From Bacteroidota bacterium (GTDB taxonomy: Bacteria; Bacteroidota; Bacteroidia; Sphingobacteriales; Sphingobacteriaceae), in contig JAHJVW010000089.1 in the NCBI GenBank assembly GCA_018828585.1, positions 18,292-82,291 of the forward strand: DNA of 64,000 nucleotides. Reading direction: 5' to 3'. The notes below the pieces were generated by a model. That model saw only the letters and a list, made by a program, of their open reading frames with translations. It did no database searches and was not told the DNA's origin. The translations under genes were made by a program, and so were the position numbers. Of this stretch, positions 36,101-44,388 are shown one piece after another. How positions within the stretch are numbered: position 1 is the first letter of the stretch; each line of letters opens with the position of its first letter.

Positions 36101-38581
36101 TTAATACGGATCAACATCTACTTGAACAAATATTCCTTTATTTATTTTATCTGATTCAAAATCTGCTATTTTTTCTTTAATTAAACTCTTAATTTTTGTA
36201 ACCGATTGGTTTTTCCAATCCATTTTAATGATGATAGTTTGGATATAATAATTTCTGATTCTTCCTATTAAAGGTGATTGAGGACCTAAAACCATCTCTC
36301 CTAAATGATGTCTCAAAAGCTTCCCGAAATTATCAGCCATCAATAATAGCTTTCCTAAATCTTTGTGCTTTAAATCAATATGAATTATTTTGTGATAAGG
36401 AGGATATTTAAATTGTTTTCGTTCGATCATTTCTTCACGATACATGCCCTCATAATCATTATCCACAATCTGCTTAATAATTCTATGTTTTACGTCATAA
36501 GTTTGGATAATTACTTTCCCTTGTTTACTTCTTCTACCTGCTCTTCCAGCTACTTGAGATAGCATCTGAAAACTTCTTTCATAAGCTCTAAAATCAGGAA
36601 ATTGAATAATACTATCAGCATTAATAATTCCAATTAAAGTGACATTATCAAAATCAAGACCTTTAGCTACCATTTGAGTGCCCACTAAAATATCAATCTT
36701 CTTATCTTCAAAATCATTTAAAATAATGGAATGTGCATTTTTATTTCTGGTGGTATCATAATCTAATCTTGCGATTTTCGCTTCTGGCAAAATCACTTTT
36801 AAATCATCCTCCACTTTTTCGGTACCTAAACCTTTGTATTCAATATGCTTAGAGCCACATGCTGGACATTCTGTAATATTTTCTTCTTTATAGCCACAAT
36901 AATGACAGTGCAATTTCCCTGAAGCTTTATGGTAAGTCAAACTCACATCACAATTGATACATTTTGGAGTATTACCACAAGTTTTACAAATTAAAACGGG
37001 GACATAACCTCTTCTATTTTGAAAAAGTATCACTTGCTCTTTTTTGTCTAATTTCTCTTGAATCTGTTGAAGCAGTACACTTGTGAAATTCTCCTTTATT
37101 AACTTTCTGCTTCTTTCTTCCGAAATACTGATCACTTCAATATCAGGCATTTTCACTCCTCCATATCTGATTGTTAGCTTTACCAAACCATATTTACCAT
37201 TTAAAGCATTGTAGTAAGTCTCTAAAGCTGGCGTGGCTGACCCTAAAAGTAATTTGGCGTTAGTTAATGATCCTAAAACAATCGCAGCGTCACGGGCATT
37301 GTACCGAGGTGCAGGATCATATTGCTTAAAACTTGCCTCATGCTCTTCATCAACTATGATTAATCCCAAATCAGAAAAAGGAAGGAATATAGAAGACCTT
37401 GCTCCAAGAACAATTTTAACTTCATTATTTAATACTTTCTGCCAAATTTCTGCCCTTTCATTATCATTAAACTTACTATGATAAACGATAATTTGATTAC
37501 CAAAATAAACCTGAAGTCTTTCAATCATTTGACCTGTTAACGCAATTTCTGGTAAAAGATAAAGCGCTTGCTGCCCTTTTTCTAAATATTCTTCAATGAG
37601 GCTAATGTAGATTTGGGTTTTACCCGATGAGGTGATGCCATGTAAAAGGGTTACGCTTTTATCAATAAAAGATTCTTTAATCTGTTTAAGTGCTTTTAAT
37701 TGATGGTCGTTAAGTATAAAATCAGAAGGAATAGAATTATCACCTTCGGCAAAACGACTTATAACTTTATCCTTTTGAATAAATATATCCTTATCAATTA
37801 GCGCTTTAACTATCCCACTGCTAACGCTTGCAGCTTCTAAAAGATCAGATTTTTTAATCTCTGTCTTTTCTTTCTTTAGTTTGAGGTAGGCTAACAAAGC
37901 ATCTAATTGTTTCGGTGCTCTTTCTAAAATTTCAAAAAGTTGTTTAAGATTTTCCTTATCATCATAAAAATCATTTAACTGGATAATGGCAACTCTTTTA
38001 GGCTGATATTTTTCACTGATCTCTTCAGAAATAAAAATAATTTTCTTTTCTAAAAGAGATTTTAATAGCGGGAAAACTGATTTTTGAGCTAAAATCTTAG
38101 TGATCTCATTGATACTCAACTCGTGTCTGAGTTCTAACGCGTCAAGAATAAGAAACTCCTTATCATTTAATAGGTTTCTATCAAATTCATGTTCGAGGTT
38201 TAAGATTATACGCGTTTCACTTGCTAGTTTTAATGCTGATGGCAATGCCGCAGCCATCACCTCACCTAAAGTACAGAGGTAATAATCAGCAATCCAATGC
38301 CAAAATTTTATTTGCGTTTCCGAAACTATCGGTTGATCATCTATAATATCCAATAGATATTTAGCTTCATATTTTTCAGGAGCTAGTTTAGAAACCTTAT
38401 AGATGATTGCTGTATAAATTTTGCTTTTACCAAATTGTACAACCGCCCTTCGGTCCTGCTGGGCATAAGAATTAAGGTGGGCAGGCACTCGATAAGTATA
38501 AGTTTTAGGAATTGCTAAAGGCAATATGACCTCAACAAACAAAGTTTGATGATCTAACTCACCTATTTCAAAGTCTATCAT
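36101..38581 (-). CDS. priA: Primosomal protein N' (replication restart helicase PriA)
   Basis: A DNA helicase that reloads the replisome at collapsed forks. The 826 residues show the N-terminal 3'-end-binding and winged-helix domains (about 1-280), superfamily 2 motifs (LLHGITSSGKTQIY as Walker A, DEEH as Walker B, LLGSATPALE, and QVAGRAGR in the last motif), and the zinc-binding insert CKTCGNTPKCINC ... CHYCGY ... CPACGS (about 525-580). The upstream DUF423 gene ends on the base next to its start, so they are cotranscribed. Confidence 0.96.
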   Translation of the reverse strand: MIDFEIGELDHQTLFVEVILPLAIPKTYTYRVPAHLNSYAQQDRRAVVQFGKSKIYTAIIYKVSKLAPEKYEAKYLLDIIDDQPIVSETQIKFWHWIADYYLCTLGEVMAAALPSALKLASETRIILNLEHEFDRNLLNDKEFLILDALELRHELSINEITKILAQKSVFPLLKSLLEKKIIFISEEISEKYQPKRVAIIQLNDFYDDKENLKQLFEILERAPKQLDALLAYLKLKKEKTEIKKSDLLEAASVSSGIVKALIDKDIFIQKDKVISRFAEGDNSIPSDFILNDHQLKALKQIKESFIDKSVTLLHGITSSGKTQIYISLIEEYLEKGQQALYLLPEIALTGQMIERLQVYFGNQIIVYHSKFNDNERAEIWQKVLNNEVKIVLGARSSIFLPFSDLGLIIVDEEHEASFKQYDPAPRYNARDAAIVLGSLTNAKLLLGSATPALETYYNALNGKYGLVKLTIRYGGVKMPDIEVISISEERSRKLIKENFTSVLLQQIQEKLDKKEQVILFQNRRGYVPVLICKTCGNTPKCINCDVSLTYHKASGKLHCHYCGYKEENITECPACGSKHIEYKGLGTEKVEDDLKVILPEAKIARLDYDTTRNKNAHSIILNDFEDKKIDILVGTQMVAKGLDFDNVTLIGIINADSIIQFPDFRAYERSFQMLSQVAGRAGRRSKQGKVIIQTYDVKHRIIKQIVDNDYEGMYREEMIERKQFKYPPYHKIIHIDLKHKDLGKLLLMADNFGKLLRHHLGEMVLGPQSPLIGRIRNYYIQTIIIKMDWKNQSVTKIKSLIKEKIADFESDKINKGIFVQVDVDPY

Positions 38582-38968
38582 TTATTTATCTTTCACAGCA
38601 GCCAACAACAAACTTAACCATCCTAAAATAAAAAATAAACCTCCCACCGGAGTGATAGGACCAAGAAAACTAACTGACTCCCAATGAAAAACATTTTTTA
38701 AAGCCATCAAATATAAAGAACCACTAAATAGTATGATTCCGGCTACAAAGCAGTAAGATGAAAAATTGATGATGTTATTTTTAAACCGGGCAAAAGTAGA
38801 TAGAAACAAGAGTGCAAAAGTATGGTAAAAATGATATTGAACAGCAGTGTGCCAGATCTCCATCTCATCAGCTGTAAGAATCTTCTTTAAGCTATGTGCG
38901 CCAAAGGCACCAAAAACTACGGCTAACATTCCGAAAATTGCGGCTGATATAATAATTCTTTTATTCAT
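38582..38968 (-). CDS. DUF423 small membrane protein
   Basis: A 128-residue protein with four hydrophobic helices and the DUF423 pattern FGAFGAHSLKK near the N-terminus followed by WHTAVQYHFYHT. It is an inner-membrane protein of unknown function, widely conserved (YwdK-like). It precedes priA with no gap. Confidence 0.92.
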   Translation of the reverse strand: MNKRIIISAAIFGMLAVVFGAFGAHSLKKILTADEMEIWHTAVQYHFYHTFALLFLSTFARFKNNIINFSSYCFVAGIILFSGSLYLMALKNVFHWESVSFLGPITPVGGLFFILGWLSLLLAAVKDK

Positions 38969-39037
38969 TTTTAAGGTCTCAAGGTTTCGCTAATTTAATA
39001 AAGATGAATCCAATTTTCAGCCTTCAATTCAAAAATC

Positions 39038-39045
39038 TATTTTTG
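39038..39045 (+). promoter_or_regulatory. -7 element of the envelope-protein pair
   Basis: TATTTTTG, an exact TAnnTTTG match, ends 20 bases before the ATG at 39066. Confidence 0.45.
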
Positions 39046-39065
39046 TTGCTAAGGATATTTTAAAA

Positions 39066-40697
39066 ATGAAGAAGATTATAGTGATCATAAGTTTACTTTT
39101 TTTAGGAATAATTGCGGTTACTTGGCTTTACTTTAAAAGTATGTCAGGTGTAGAAGGATCCAAGGAAAGTGTATTTAAAGTAATTCCTGATAATGCTTCT
39201 CTAGTTTTTGAATATAAAAATGAAAACTCATTTTACGATATTTTTAAAGATTTTGGTCTTTTTAAAGACGTTTTAGGTAACCAAAGTATAGATCATTTAG
39301 GTGCATTAAAAAGAATATTTGTTGATGATAAATCAATATCTGGAGTGTTTAATAAAAGTGATTTGTTCTTTTCTATTCATCAAACAGGAAAAAGTAAGTC
39401 AAATATTTTAATAATTGCCCCTTTTGGTAAGGATGTGAATTTATCAGAATCGGAAATGATCGAGTTAATAAAGACGAAATATAAAATAATCAAAGATTCA
39501 TCTGCTTCAGATCATTCCTATCAAATTGCTTTCAGTAATCAATCTAATTTCCACTTCTATATCCATCAAAAAACATTAATAGGAAGTTTTAACAAAAGCT
39601 TAGTTGAAGAAAGCAAAGCGAAATTAGCAAATGGGAAATCTGCTAACCAATTCAAGATAGATTTTACGAATCCAAGAAATAGAAATTCAATTGCCAATCT
39701 TTACATCAATTTTGCTAAGCTCCCTAATTTTTTAAATAATTTCTCCTCCCGAAAAAATCCTGAAGAGACTTTTTCATTAAAATCTATTGATGCAACAGCT
39801 TCTTTAAACATCAATTATCAAAGTAATGCTTTTATGTTTAGTGGGATTACTGAAGTGAATCAAAAAGCCACTAACTATTTCAATCTATTCTTAAATCAAC
39901 AGCCGGGTCAAAATACCTTACGAAATATTATTCCGAATGATGCTGCAGATTATTCTTTTTTTTATATCTCAGATTTTAAAAGGTTTAGAAAAGGTTTAGA
40001 TGATTTATTTATCTTAAGAAAAGAATCAGAAAAACTAAAAACTCAGTTAGATAATATAAAAACAAAGCATTCTATAAATATTGATGAGGAATTATTACCC
40101 GTTTTAGCAAACGAGTTTGGTGTGGTGCAATTAGCCTCTGGCGATAAAATTGGAATTGTAAAAACAAACAATACCAACCGGTTATCCTTCTTATTATCCA
40201 CTATCAGTTCTCCATCTGAAGATCAAATTAGGCACTTTGATGATTCATTTTTACTTTATTATTTCTTAGGCGATCCGTTCAAGTATTTTCGCAGACCTTA
40301 TTATGCAATTGTAGAAAACCATCTAATTGTTGCAAATAATAACAGTGCTTTAAAAAGATTTTTAAATAGTTATAAAAAGCAAGATTTCTTAATCAGAACG
40401 GATAAAAACATTGATTTTCAGCAATATTTATCAAATCAGGGGAATATATTTTATTTTATCCATAACAGCAATTCAAAGGCTATAATCAGTTCCTTTTTAA
40501 ATTCTACTTCTTATACGGCTTTTAAAAGTGACGATTTTAAATGGAAAGATATTTATGGTTTGGCGATTCAATTTAGTGCAGATAAAGACAGATTCTTCAC
40601 CAATTTATATATGAGTAAAATACCTGACCAAGATAAGTTACTCCCAAAAGTTGATTCATTGATGATTGACTCTATTACGCAATCAAATAAAAAATAG
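39066..40697 (+). CDS. Membrane-anchored periplasmic protein, unknown function
   Basis: A 543-residue protein with one N-terminal membrane helix (about 3-24) and a large soluble part rich in serine, asparagine and phenylalanine, expected to lie in the periplasm. The opening FKVIPDNASLVFEYKN resembles the start of DUF3352-type proteins, but the similarity is weak. No enzyme motif is visible. Only 31 bases separate it from the DUF5723 gene, so the two probably work together at the envelope. Confidence 0.7.
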   Translation: MKKIIVIISLLFLGIIAVTWLYFKSMSGVEGSKESVFKVIPDNASLVFEYKNENSFYDIFKDFGLFKDVLGNQSIDHLGALKRIFVDDKSISGVFNKSDLFFSIHQTGKSKSNILIIAPFGKDVNLSESEMIELIKTKYKIIKDSSASDHSYQIAFSNQSNFHFYIHQKTLIGSFNKSLVEESKAKLANGKSANQFKIDFTNPRNRNSIANLYINFAKLPNFLNNFSSRKNPEETFSLKSIDATASLNINYQSNAFMFSGITEVNQKATNYFNLFLNQQPGQNTLRNIIPNDAADYSFFYISDFKRFRKGLDDLFILRKESEKLKTQLDNIKTKHSINIDEELLPVLANEFGVVQLASGDKIGIVKTNNTNRLSFLLSTISSPSEDQIRHFDDSFLLYYFLGDPFKYFRRPYYAIVENHLIVANNNSALKRFLNSYKKQDFLIRTDKNIDFQQYLSNQGNIFYFIHNSNSKAIISSFLNSTSYTAFKSDDFKWKDIYGLAIQFSADKDRFFTNLYMSKIPDQDKLLPKVDSLMIDSITQSNKK

Positions 40698-40728
40698 CAT
40701 CTTCAAATTTTAAAGATTAAATTTAGGG

Positions 40729-42189
40729 ATGAAGAAAAGTTTATTTCTGTTCTTTATTATTTTGACGCCAATACTTTCTTGGGCGCAAAATATTTCACTA
40801 ACTCACTCTGGTACTTTATACGATGCCTCAGAAAATCCTGTACAAAAAAGCTTCCAAGTAGACTTTAGTAGAAAATATCAAATCACCATACTCCCAGCCT
40901 TAAGCTCTTTCATTTATTTTAAAGGAGAAGGGGCAATTCCCTTTAAAAAATTATTATTTAATACAAGCTCAAGCAGAACAGACATTTCGAACATCATACT
41001 TGGAGATGCAAATTCAAATAAAATTAATTTGAACCTGAATTTATATTTGTTCAATTTCAGAATTTTTAAAAATGTAAAATATAATAAGGAATTAGGTTTT
41101 TCTCTTCAACTCAAGGATGAGGCTTATGGAAACATTACAGACGAGACTTTTGTATTGTTAGATTCATATAGAAATTTTCCATCGTCATCTTATCAAAATA
41201 TTCTAAACAATAATGCGGAAAACCAATCTTACTGGCAATTAAGTGTGAATTATAGAGAAGATTATAATAATACATGGGCTTTTGGCGGAAGATTTAGTCT
41301 TTTAGATGGCATTACCTACAATAAAATTGATATTGAAACATCTAGTCTTCAAATTTACCGGAACAATACTTATGAAATACCTATTACAGGAAAGTATGTT
41401 TCAAGCTTTGGATTAGGTCGTTTTGAAAATAAAAATTTAATTCCTGATCTAAAAAATATGGGAGCGGCAGTAAGTTCTGGCGTTTCTTACACTTCTAGAA
41501 AAGGGACCTATCTAACTTTAAATGTTAAAGATTTAGGATTTATACATTGGGCAAAACAAACCTCTTATTATAATTTTACTGATACCATTGAGGGTACCAA
41601 TACAAACCAAGTACGCTCTAATTTTTTTAATGGATCTGGTAAGCCTACAGACATCAATGAAGTAAATAAAAGCTATAATTCTTTAATTGATACAAAAATA
41701 GATTTTGCCGCGTCTAAAAATTTCGAGTTTTATACACCTGTATTCTTATTGTCTAAAAGTGTTTTTAATCAGAATGGACAAATGGCTCTACTTAACAATT
41801 TTAGAAAAAATGCTTTTGTATTTAGCTTTAATCCGATTTATGATTTTAGAACAAAATGGCGTCTTGGAAGCCAGCTACTCATTCAGTCTCCAAATACCGA
41901 GTTTTATGTAGGATCTGAATCAATTTTATCTTCTTACCAGTTAGCAAAAGGATTTATCAAAAATGACCCCAGCATCGGTGGTAGCCCAAAAGCTAACTTT
42001 TATATAGGATTCAACGTAAAGTTTGGTAGAATGATGCAAACCATAGGTAATGCAGATGATCTCTTAAGCTTAAACGATAAAGAAACAGGATTTGTAGTGC
42101 GATTATCTAATAAGGATAAAAGGGCCGCTCAAAAGAGCAACAAACAAATAGAAAATAGAAGAAAAAAGAACAATAAGCGAAATAATTAG
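40729..42189 (+). CDS. DUF5723-like outer-membrane protein
   Basis: A 486-residue protein with a signal peptide (cleavage near SWAQ, about residue 20). The mature part is repeated amphipathic strands with aromatic girdles, and includes the DUF5723-like pattern SLTHSGTLYDASENPVQKSF at the start and many NxxFxxY turns. The C-terminal 40 residues are highly basic (KDKRAAQKSNKQIENRRKKN), unusual for a barrel terminus. It is probably an outer-membrane porin-like protein. Its stop overlaps the tsaB stop by 4 bases. Confidence 0.75.
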   Translation: MKKSLFLFFIILTPILSWAQNISLTHSGTLYDASENPVQKSFQVDFSRKYQITILPALSSFIYFKGEGAIPFKKLLFNTSSSRTDISNIILGDANSNKINLNLNLYLFNFRIFKNVKYNKELGFSLQLKDEAYGNITDETFVLLDSYRNFPSSSYQNILNNNAENQSYWQLSVNYREDYNNTWAFGGRFSLLDGITYNKIDIETSSLQIYRNNTYEIPITGKYVSSFGLGRFENKNLIPDLKNMGAAVSSGVSYTSRKGTYLTLNVKDLGFIHWAKQTSYYNFTDTIEGTNTNQVRSNFFNGSGKPTDINEVNKSYNSLIDTKIDFAASKNFEFYTPVFLLSKSVFNQNGQMALLNNFRKNAFVFSFNPIYDFRTKWRLGSQLLIQSPNTEFYVGSESILSSYQLAKGFIKNDPSIGGSPKANFYIGFNVKFGRMMQTIGNADDLLSLNDKETGFVVRLSNKDKRAAQKSNKQIENRRKKNNKRNN

Positions 42190-42878
42190 TTCGATTTCTT
42201 TTTCCCTGCAATAAAATCTTTTAGATAAAAAGGCTCAAAATACGCTACATCTGCAAAATCTTTTTGAAGATATTTTTGATGAGCTATTGCTGATAAATAT
42301 TTAGCTGAGTTTTCAAAATCATCAATCACTCTCGCGTTAAAATGAGTACCTAATGAAGATTCGCATTTTAAAGCACCATCCCCAAAGAAATAAACCACGT
42401 TACGATCTAAAATATCCTTAAAGCTGTTTTCATCAATAATTTCGGCTTTAGTTTCTAATAAAACTTCTGTTTTTGAATTATAAATAGCACAATAAACCTC
42501 CATCCTTTTGGCATCTATCATGGGACAAAACAAAGTATCAGGATTAACTGAGAAATGATTACTCACAAACCCTGACGACATCGCTTCTAAAGTGTTTATA
42601 GCAACCAAGGGAATATCTAAGGCATAACACAAGCCCTTTGCAGTAGAAACGCCAATTCTCAAGCCCGTATAAGAACCCGGACCCATACTAATTGCAATTG
42701 CATTTAAATCCGAAAACTGGTAGTTATTTTTCTTCATCAATTTATCAATAAAAAGAGTGATCACTGATGCATGAATATTTCTTTCTGTACGTTCGATAAA
42801 ATCTAAAACAACTCCGTCCTTTGCTAAAGCGACAGAGCAAGTTTGAGTTGCCGTTTCAATTTGTAAAATTAGTGACAT
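42186..42878 (-). CDS. tsaB: tRNA t6A modification protein TsaB
   Basis: The ASKHA-fold partner of TsaD in synthesis of threonylcarbamoyladenosine at tRNA position 37. The 230 residues begin LILQIETATQTCSVAL and contain ISMGPGSYTGLRIGVSTAKGL, both diagnostic. It is the last gene of rpmH-rnpA-yidD-tsaB, 19 bases after yidD. TsaD and TsaE are not in the window. Confidence 0.95.
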   Translation of the reverse strand: MSLILQIETATQTCSVALAKDGVVLDFIERTERNIHASVITLFIDKLMKKNNYQFSDLNAIAISMGPGSYTGLRIGVSTAKGLCYALDIPLVAINTLEAMSSGFVSNHFSVNPDTLFCPMIDAKRMEVYCAIYNSKTEVLLETKAEIIDENSFKDILDRNVVYFFGDGALKCESSLGTHFNARVIDDFENSAKYLSAIAHQKYLQKDFADVAYFEPFYLKDFIAGKKKSN

Positions 42879-42897
42879 TGTACAATTTTAATAAAAA

Positions 42898-43131
42898 TTA
42901 AGGAACCGGATCATAACCATGTTTATGACTCCATGGATGGCACCTTCCTAACCGTTTTAAGGTAAGCCCCCCCCCCTTAAAAGGACCATATTTCTTAATA
43001 GCCTCCACTCCGTATTGAGAACAAGTAGGGCTGAAACGGCATGATGCGCCAGTTAGAGGAGAAATTAAGTATTGATAAGCTTTAATTAAAATCAAAAATA
43101 ATAATCCAATAATATTTTTAATGATTTTCAT
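42898..43131 (-). CDS. yidD: Membrane protein insertion efficiency factor YidD
   Basis: A 77-residue protein that helps YidC insert membrane proteins, peripheral at the inner membrane. The family core is present: an N-terminal amphipathic helix, [27 protein letters not shown] and CHPW...YDPVP. Residues KGGGL at the centre are encoded in a run of ten G (plus-strand C at 42967-42976); E. coli YidD has tryptophan where the third of these glycines stands (KGSWLT). The start lies 14 bases inside the end of rnpA. Confidence 0.94.
   Translation of the reverse strand: MKIIKNIIGLLFLILIKAYQYLISPLTGASCRFSPTCSQYGVEAIKKYGPFKGGGLTLKRLGRCHPWSHKHGYDPVP
42967..42976 (-). repeat. Ten-G homopolymer inside yidD
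   Basis: Ten consecutive C on the plus strand (G10 in the coding strand). It is exceptional in an AT-rich window and would shift the yidD frame if its length changed by one. Confidence 0.9.
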
Positions 43132-43522
43132 GCTCTTCCAATTTTTTTAATAATAAACTAAAGGTCGCTAAAAGCTTCTTCTGGATAAAATCAAAATCGT
43201 GAATTTGATTACCAACATAGTTTAAACTCAATAAAATTTTATGGTTTTGTAACTCAGGATAAAGATACTGTCCTTTGCTCATGCGGTAAGCTTCCTTAAT
43301 TTTTCGTTTAATAGCGTTTCTTTCAACGCTAGACTTGAAGCGTTTTTTTGGAACCGCAGTTAATAACTGAACAGGAAAATCTTGATCCAAACTTGAAGAA
43401 TGAATCCATGTTACTCTAAATGGGTACAATAAAAAAGAAGAACCGCTATTAAAAAGCTCCTTAAGCAACTTTTTACTACATAACCGTTCTTCTTTTTGAA
43501 AACTATATATTTTGGATGCCAT
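43118..43522 (-). CDS. rnpA: Ribonuclease P protein component
   Basis: The protein subunit that helps the RNase P ribozyme mature tRNA 5' ends. The 134 residues contain the RNR-like motif [14 protein letters not shown] and the N-terminal [17 protein letters not shown] strand-helix. It lies between rpmH and yidD, the classical order near the replication origin, and overlaps yidD by 14 bases. RNase P RNA is not present in the window. Confidence 0.95.
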   Translation of the reverse strand: MASKIYSFQKEERLCSKKLLKELFNSGSSFLLYPFRVTWIHSSSLDQDFPVQLLTAVPKKRFKSSVERNAIKRKIKEAYRMSKGQYLYPELQNHKILLSLNYVGNQIHDFDFIQKKLLATFSLLLKKLEEHENH

Positions 43523-43585
43523 TTACCGAGGGCTTAAACAGATTTAAACGTCGGTAATTATCAAATGATAATTAAGCAAACAAAA

Positions 43586-43744
43586 TTATGCTTTGTGACG
43601 ACGTTCGTCTGATACTGTTAATCTTTTTCTGCCTTTTGCTCTTCTAGAAGCTAAAACTCTTCTACCATTTGCGGTAGACATTCTTTCTCTGAAACCGTGT
43701 TTATTTCTTCTTTTTCTTTGAGAAGGCTGGAATGTTCTTTTCAT
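43586..43744 (-). CDS. rpmH: 50S ribosomal protein L34
   Basis: A 52-residue, highly basic ribosomal protein. The translation starts [18 protein letters not shown] and continues with [18 protein letters not shown], the universal L34 signature. It is the first gene of the rpmH-rnpA-yidD-tsaB cluster and is often located near the chromosome origin, although no dnaA or DnaA-box cluster is seen here. Confidence 0.97.
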   Translation of the reverse strand: MKRTFQPSQRKRRNKHGFRERMSTANGRRVLASRRAKGRKRLTVSDERRHKA

Positions 43745-43770
43745 GATGCTGTATTATAAATCTCTGTTTT

Positions 43771-43814
43771 AAAACAAGAGTGCAAATATAGGCTTGTTTT
43801 TCTTTAATTGCAAA
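43771..43814 (-). promoter_or_regulatory. rpmH promoter flanked by an inverted repeat
   Basis: On the minus strand TTTG (43811-43814), a 20-base spacer and TATATTTG (43783-43790) give a good Bacteroidota promoter 38 bases before the rpmH ATG. An 8-bp inverted repeat (AAAACAAG at 43771-43778, CTTGTTTT at 43793-43800) brackets the -7 box. It could be a regulatory site or a weak terminator for mscL. Confidence 0.55.
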
Positions 43815-43827
43815 AATGAATCGAAAT

Positions 43828-44244
43828 TTATTTGGACTTTAATAAATCTCTTATTTCCGACAATAGAATTTCTTCTTTACTAGGTGCAGGAGGTACCGAA
43901 GGTGCAGCCTCTTCTTTACGTTTCATTTTATTTACAAACTTCACCAACAAAAACATAAAAAAGGCTACAATTATAAATTCTAAAGTTACCGTTAAGAATT
44001 CGCCATATTTTATTGCAACTTCGGCTACTTTCTCAGTTCCATCGGCTGCAATTTCAGCTGGTTTTAGTACATATCGCCAGTCAGAAAAATCTTTTCCTTT
44101 AATCATCCCCACCAAAGGCATTACCATGCCATTAATAAATGATGATGTTACTTTTATAAAGGCAGCACCCATTACAAAGCCTATCGCAATATCGGCAAGG
44201 TTACCTTTTAATGCAAAATCTTTAAATTCTTTAGCAAATCCCAT
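43828..44244 (-). CDS. mscL: Large-conductance mechanosensitive channel
   Basis: An inner-membrane safety valve opened by membrane tension under hypo-osmotic shock. The 138 residues have the N-terminal amphipathic helix (MGFAKEFKDFALKGN), the pore helix LADIAIGFVMGAAFIKVTSSFINGMVMPLVG, a second transmembrane helix (about 80-100), and a C-terminal helical bundle (EEILLSEIRDLLK). It is a single gene, divergent from rpoN. Confidence 0.96.
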   Translation of the reverse strand: MGFAKEFKDFALKGNLADIAIGFVMGAAFIKVTSSFINGMVMPLVGMIKGKDFSDWRYVLKPAEIAADGTEKVAEVAIKYGEFLTVTLEFIIVAFFMFLLVKFVNKMKRKEEAAPSVPPAPSKEEILLSEIRDLLKSK

Positions 44245-44363
44245 ATTTAAATTTTATTGATGAAAAACTAAATTAAAAAAATTAAATAAACGAAAAACTA
44301 ATTGGACTATTTATTTTTTTAATAATGGCTCAAAAAATCATACGACATTTTAATTCCTTTGAT

Positions 44364-44371
44364 TAACTTTG
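44364..44371 (+). promoter_or_regulatory. -7 element of rpoN
   Basis: TAACTTTG, an exact TAnnTTTG match, ends 17 bases before the rpoN ATG. Confidence 0.5.
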
Positions 44372-44388
44372 AAAATACTTCAATATTT

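Noticed and set aside
43586..44000. Chromosome replication origin near rpmH-rnpA
   Set aside because: The gene order is classical for an origin region in other phyla, but there is no dnaA, dnaN or cluster of DnaA boxes here.
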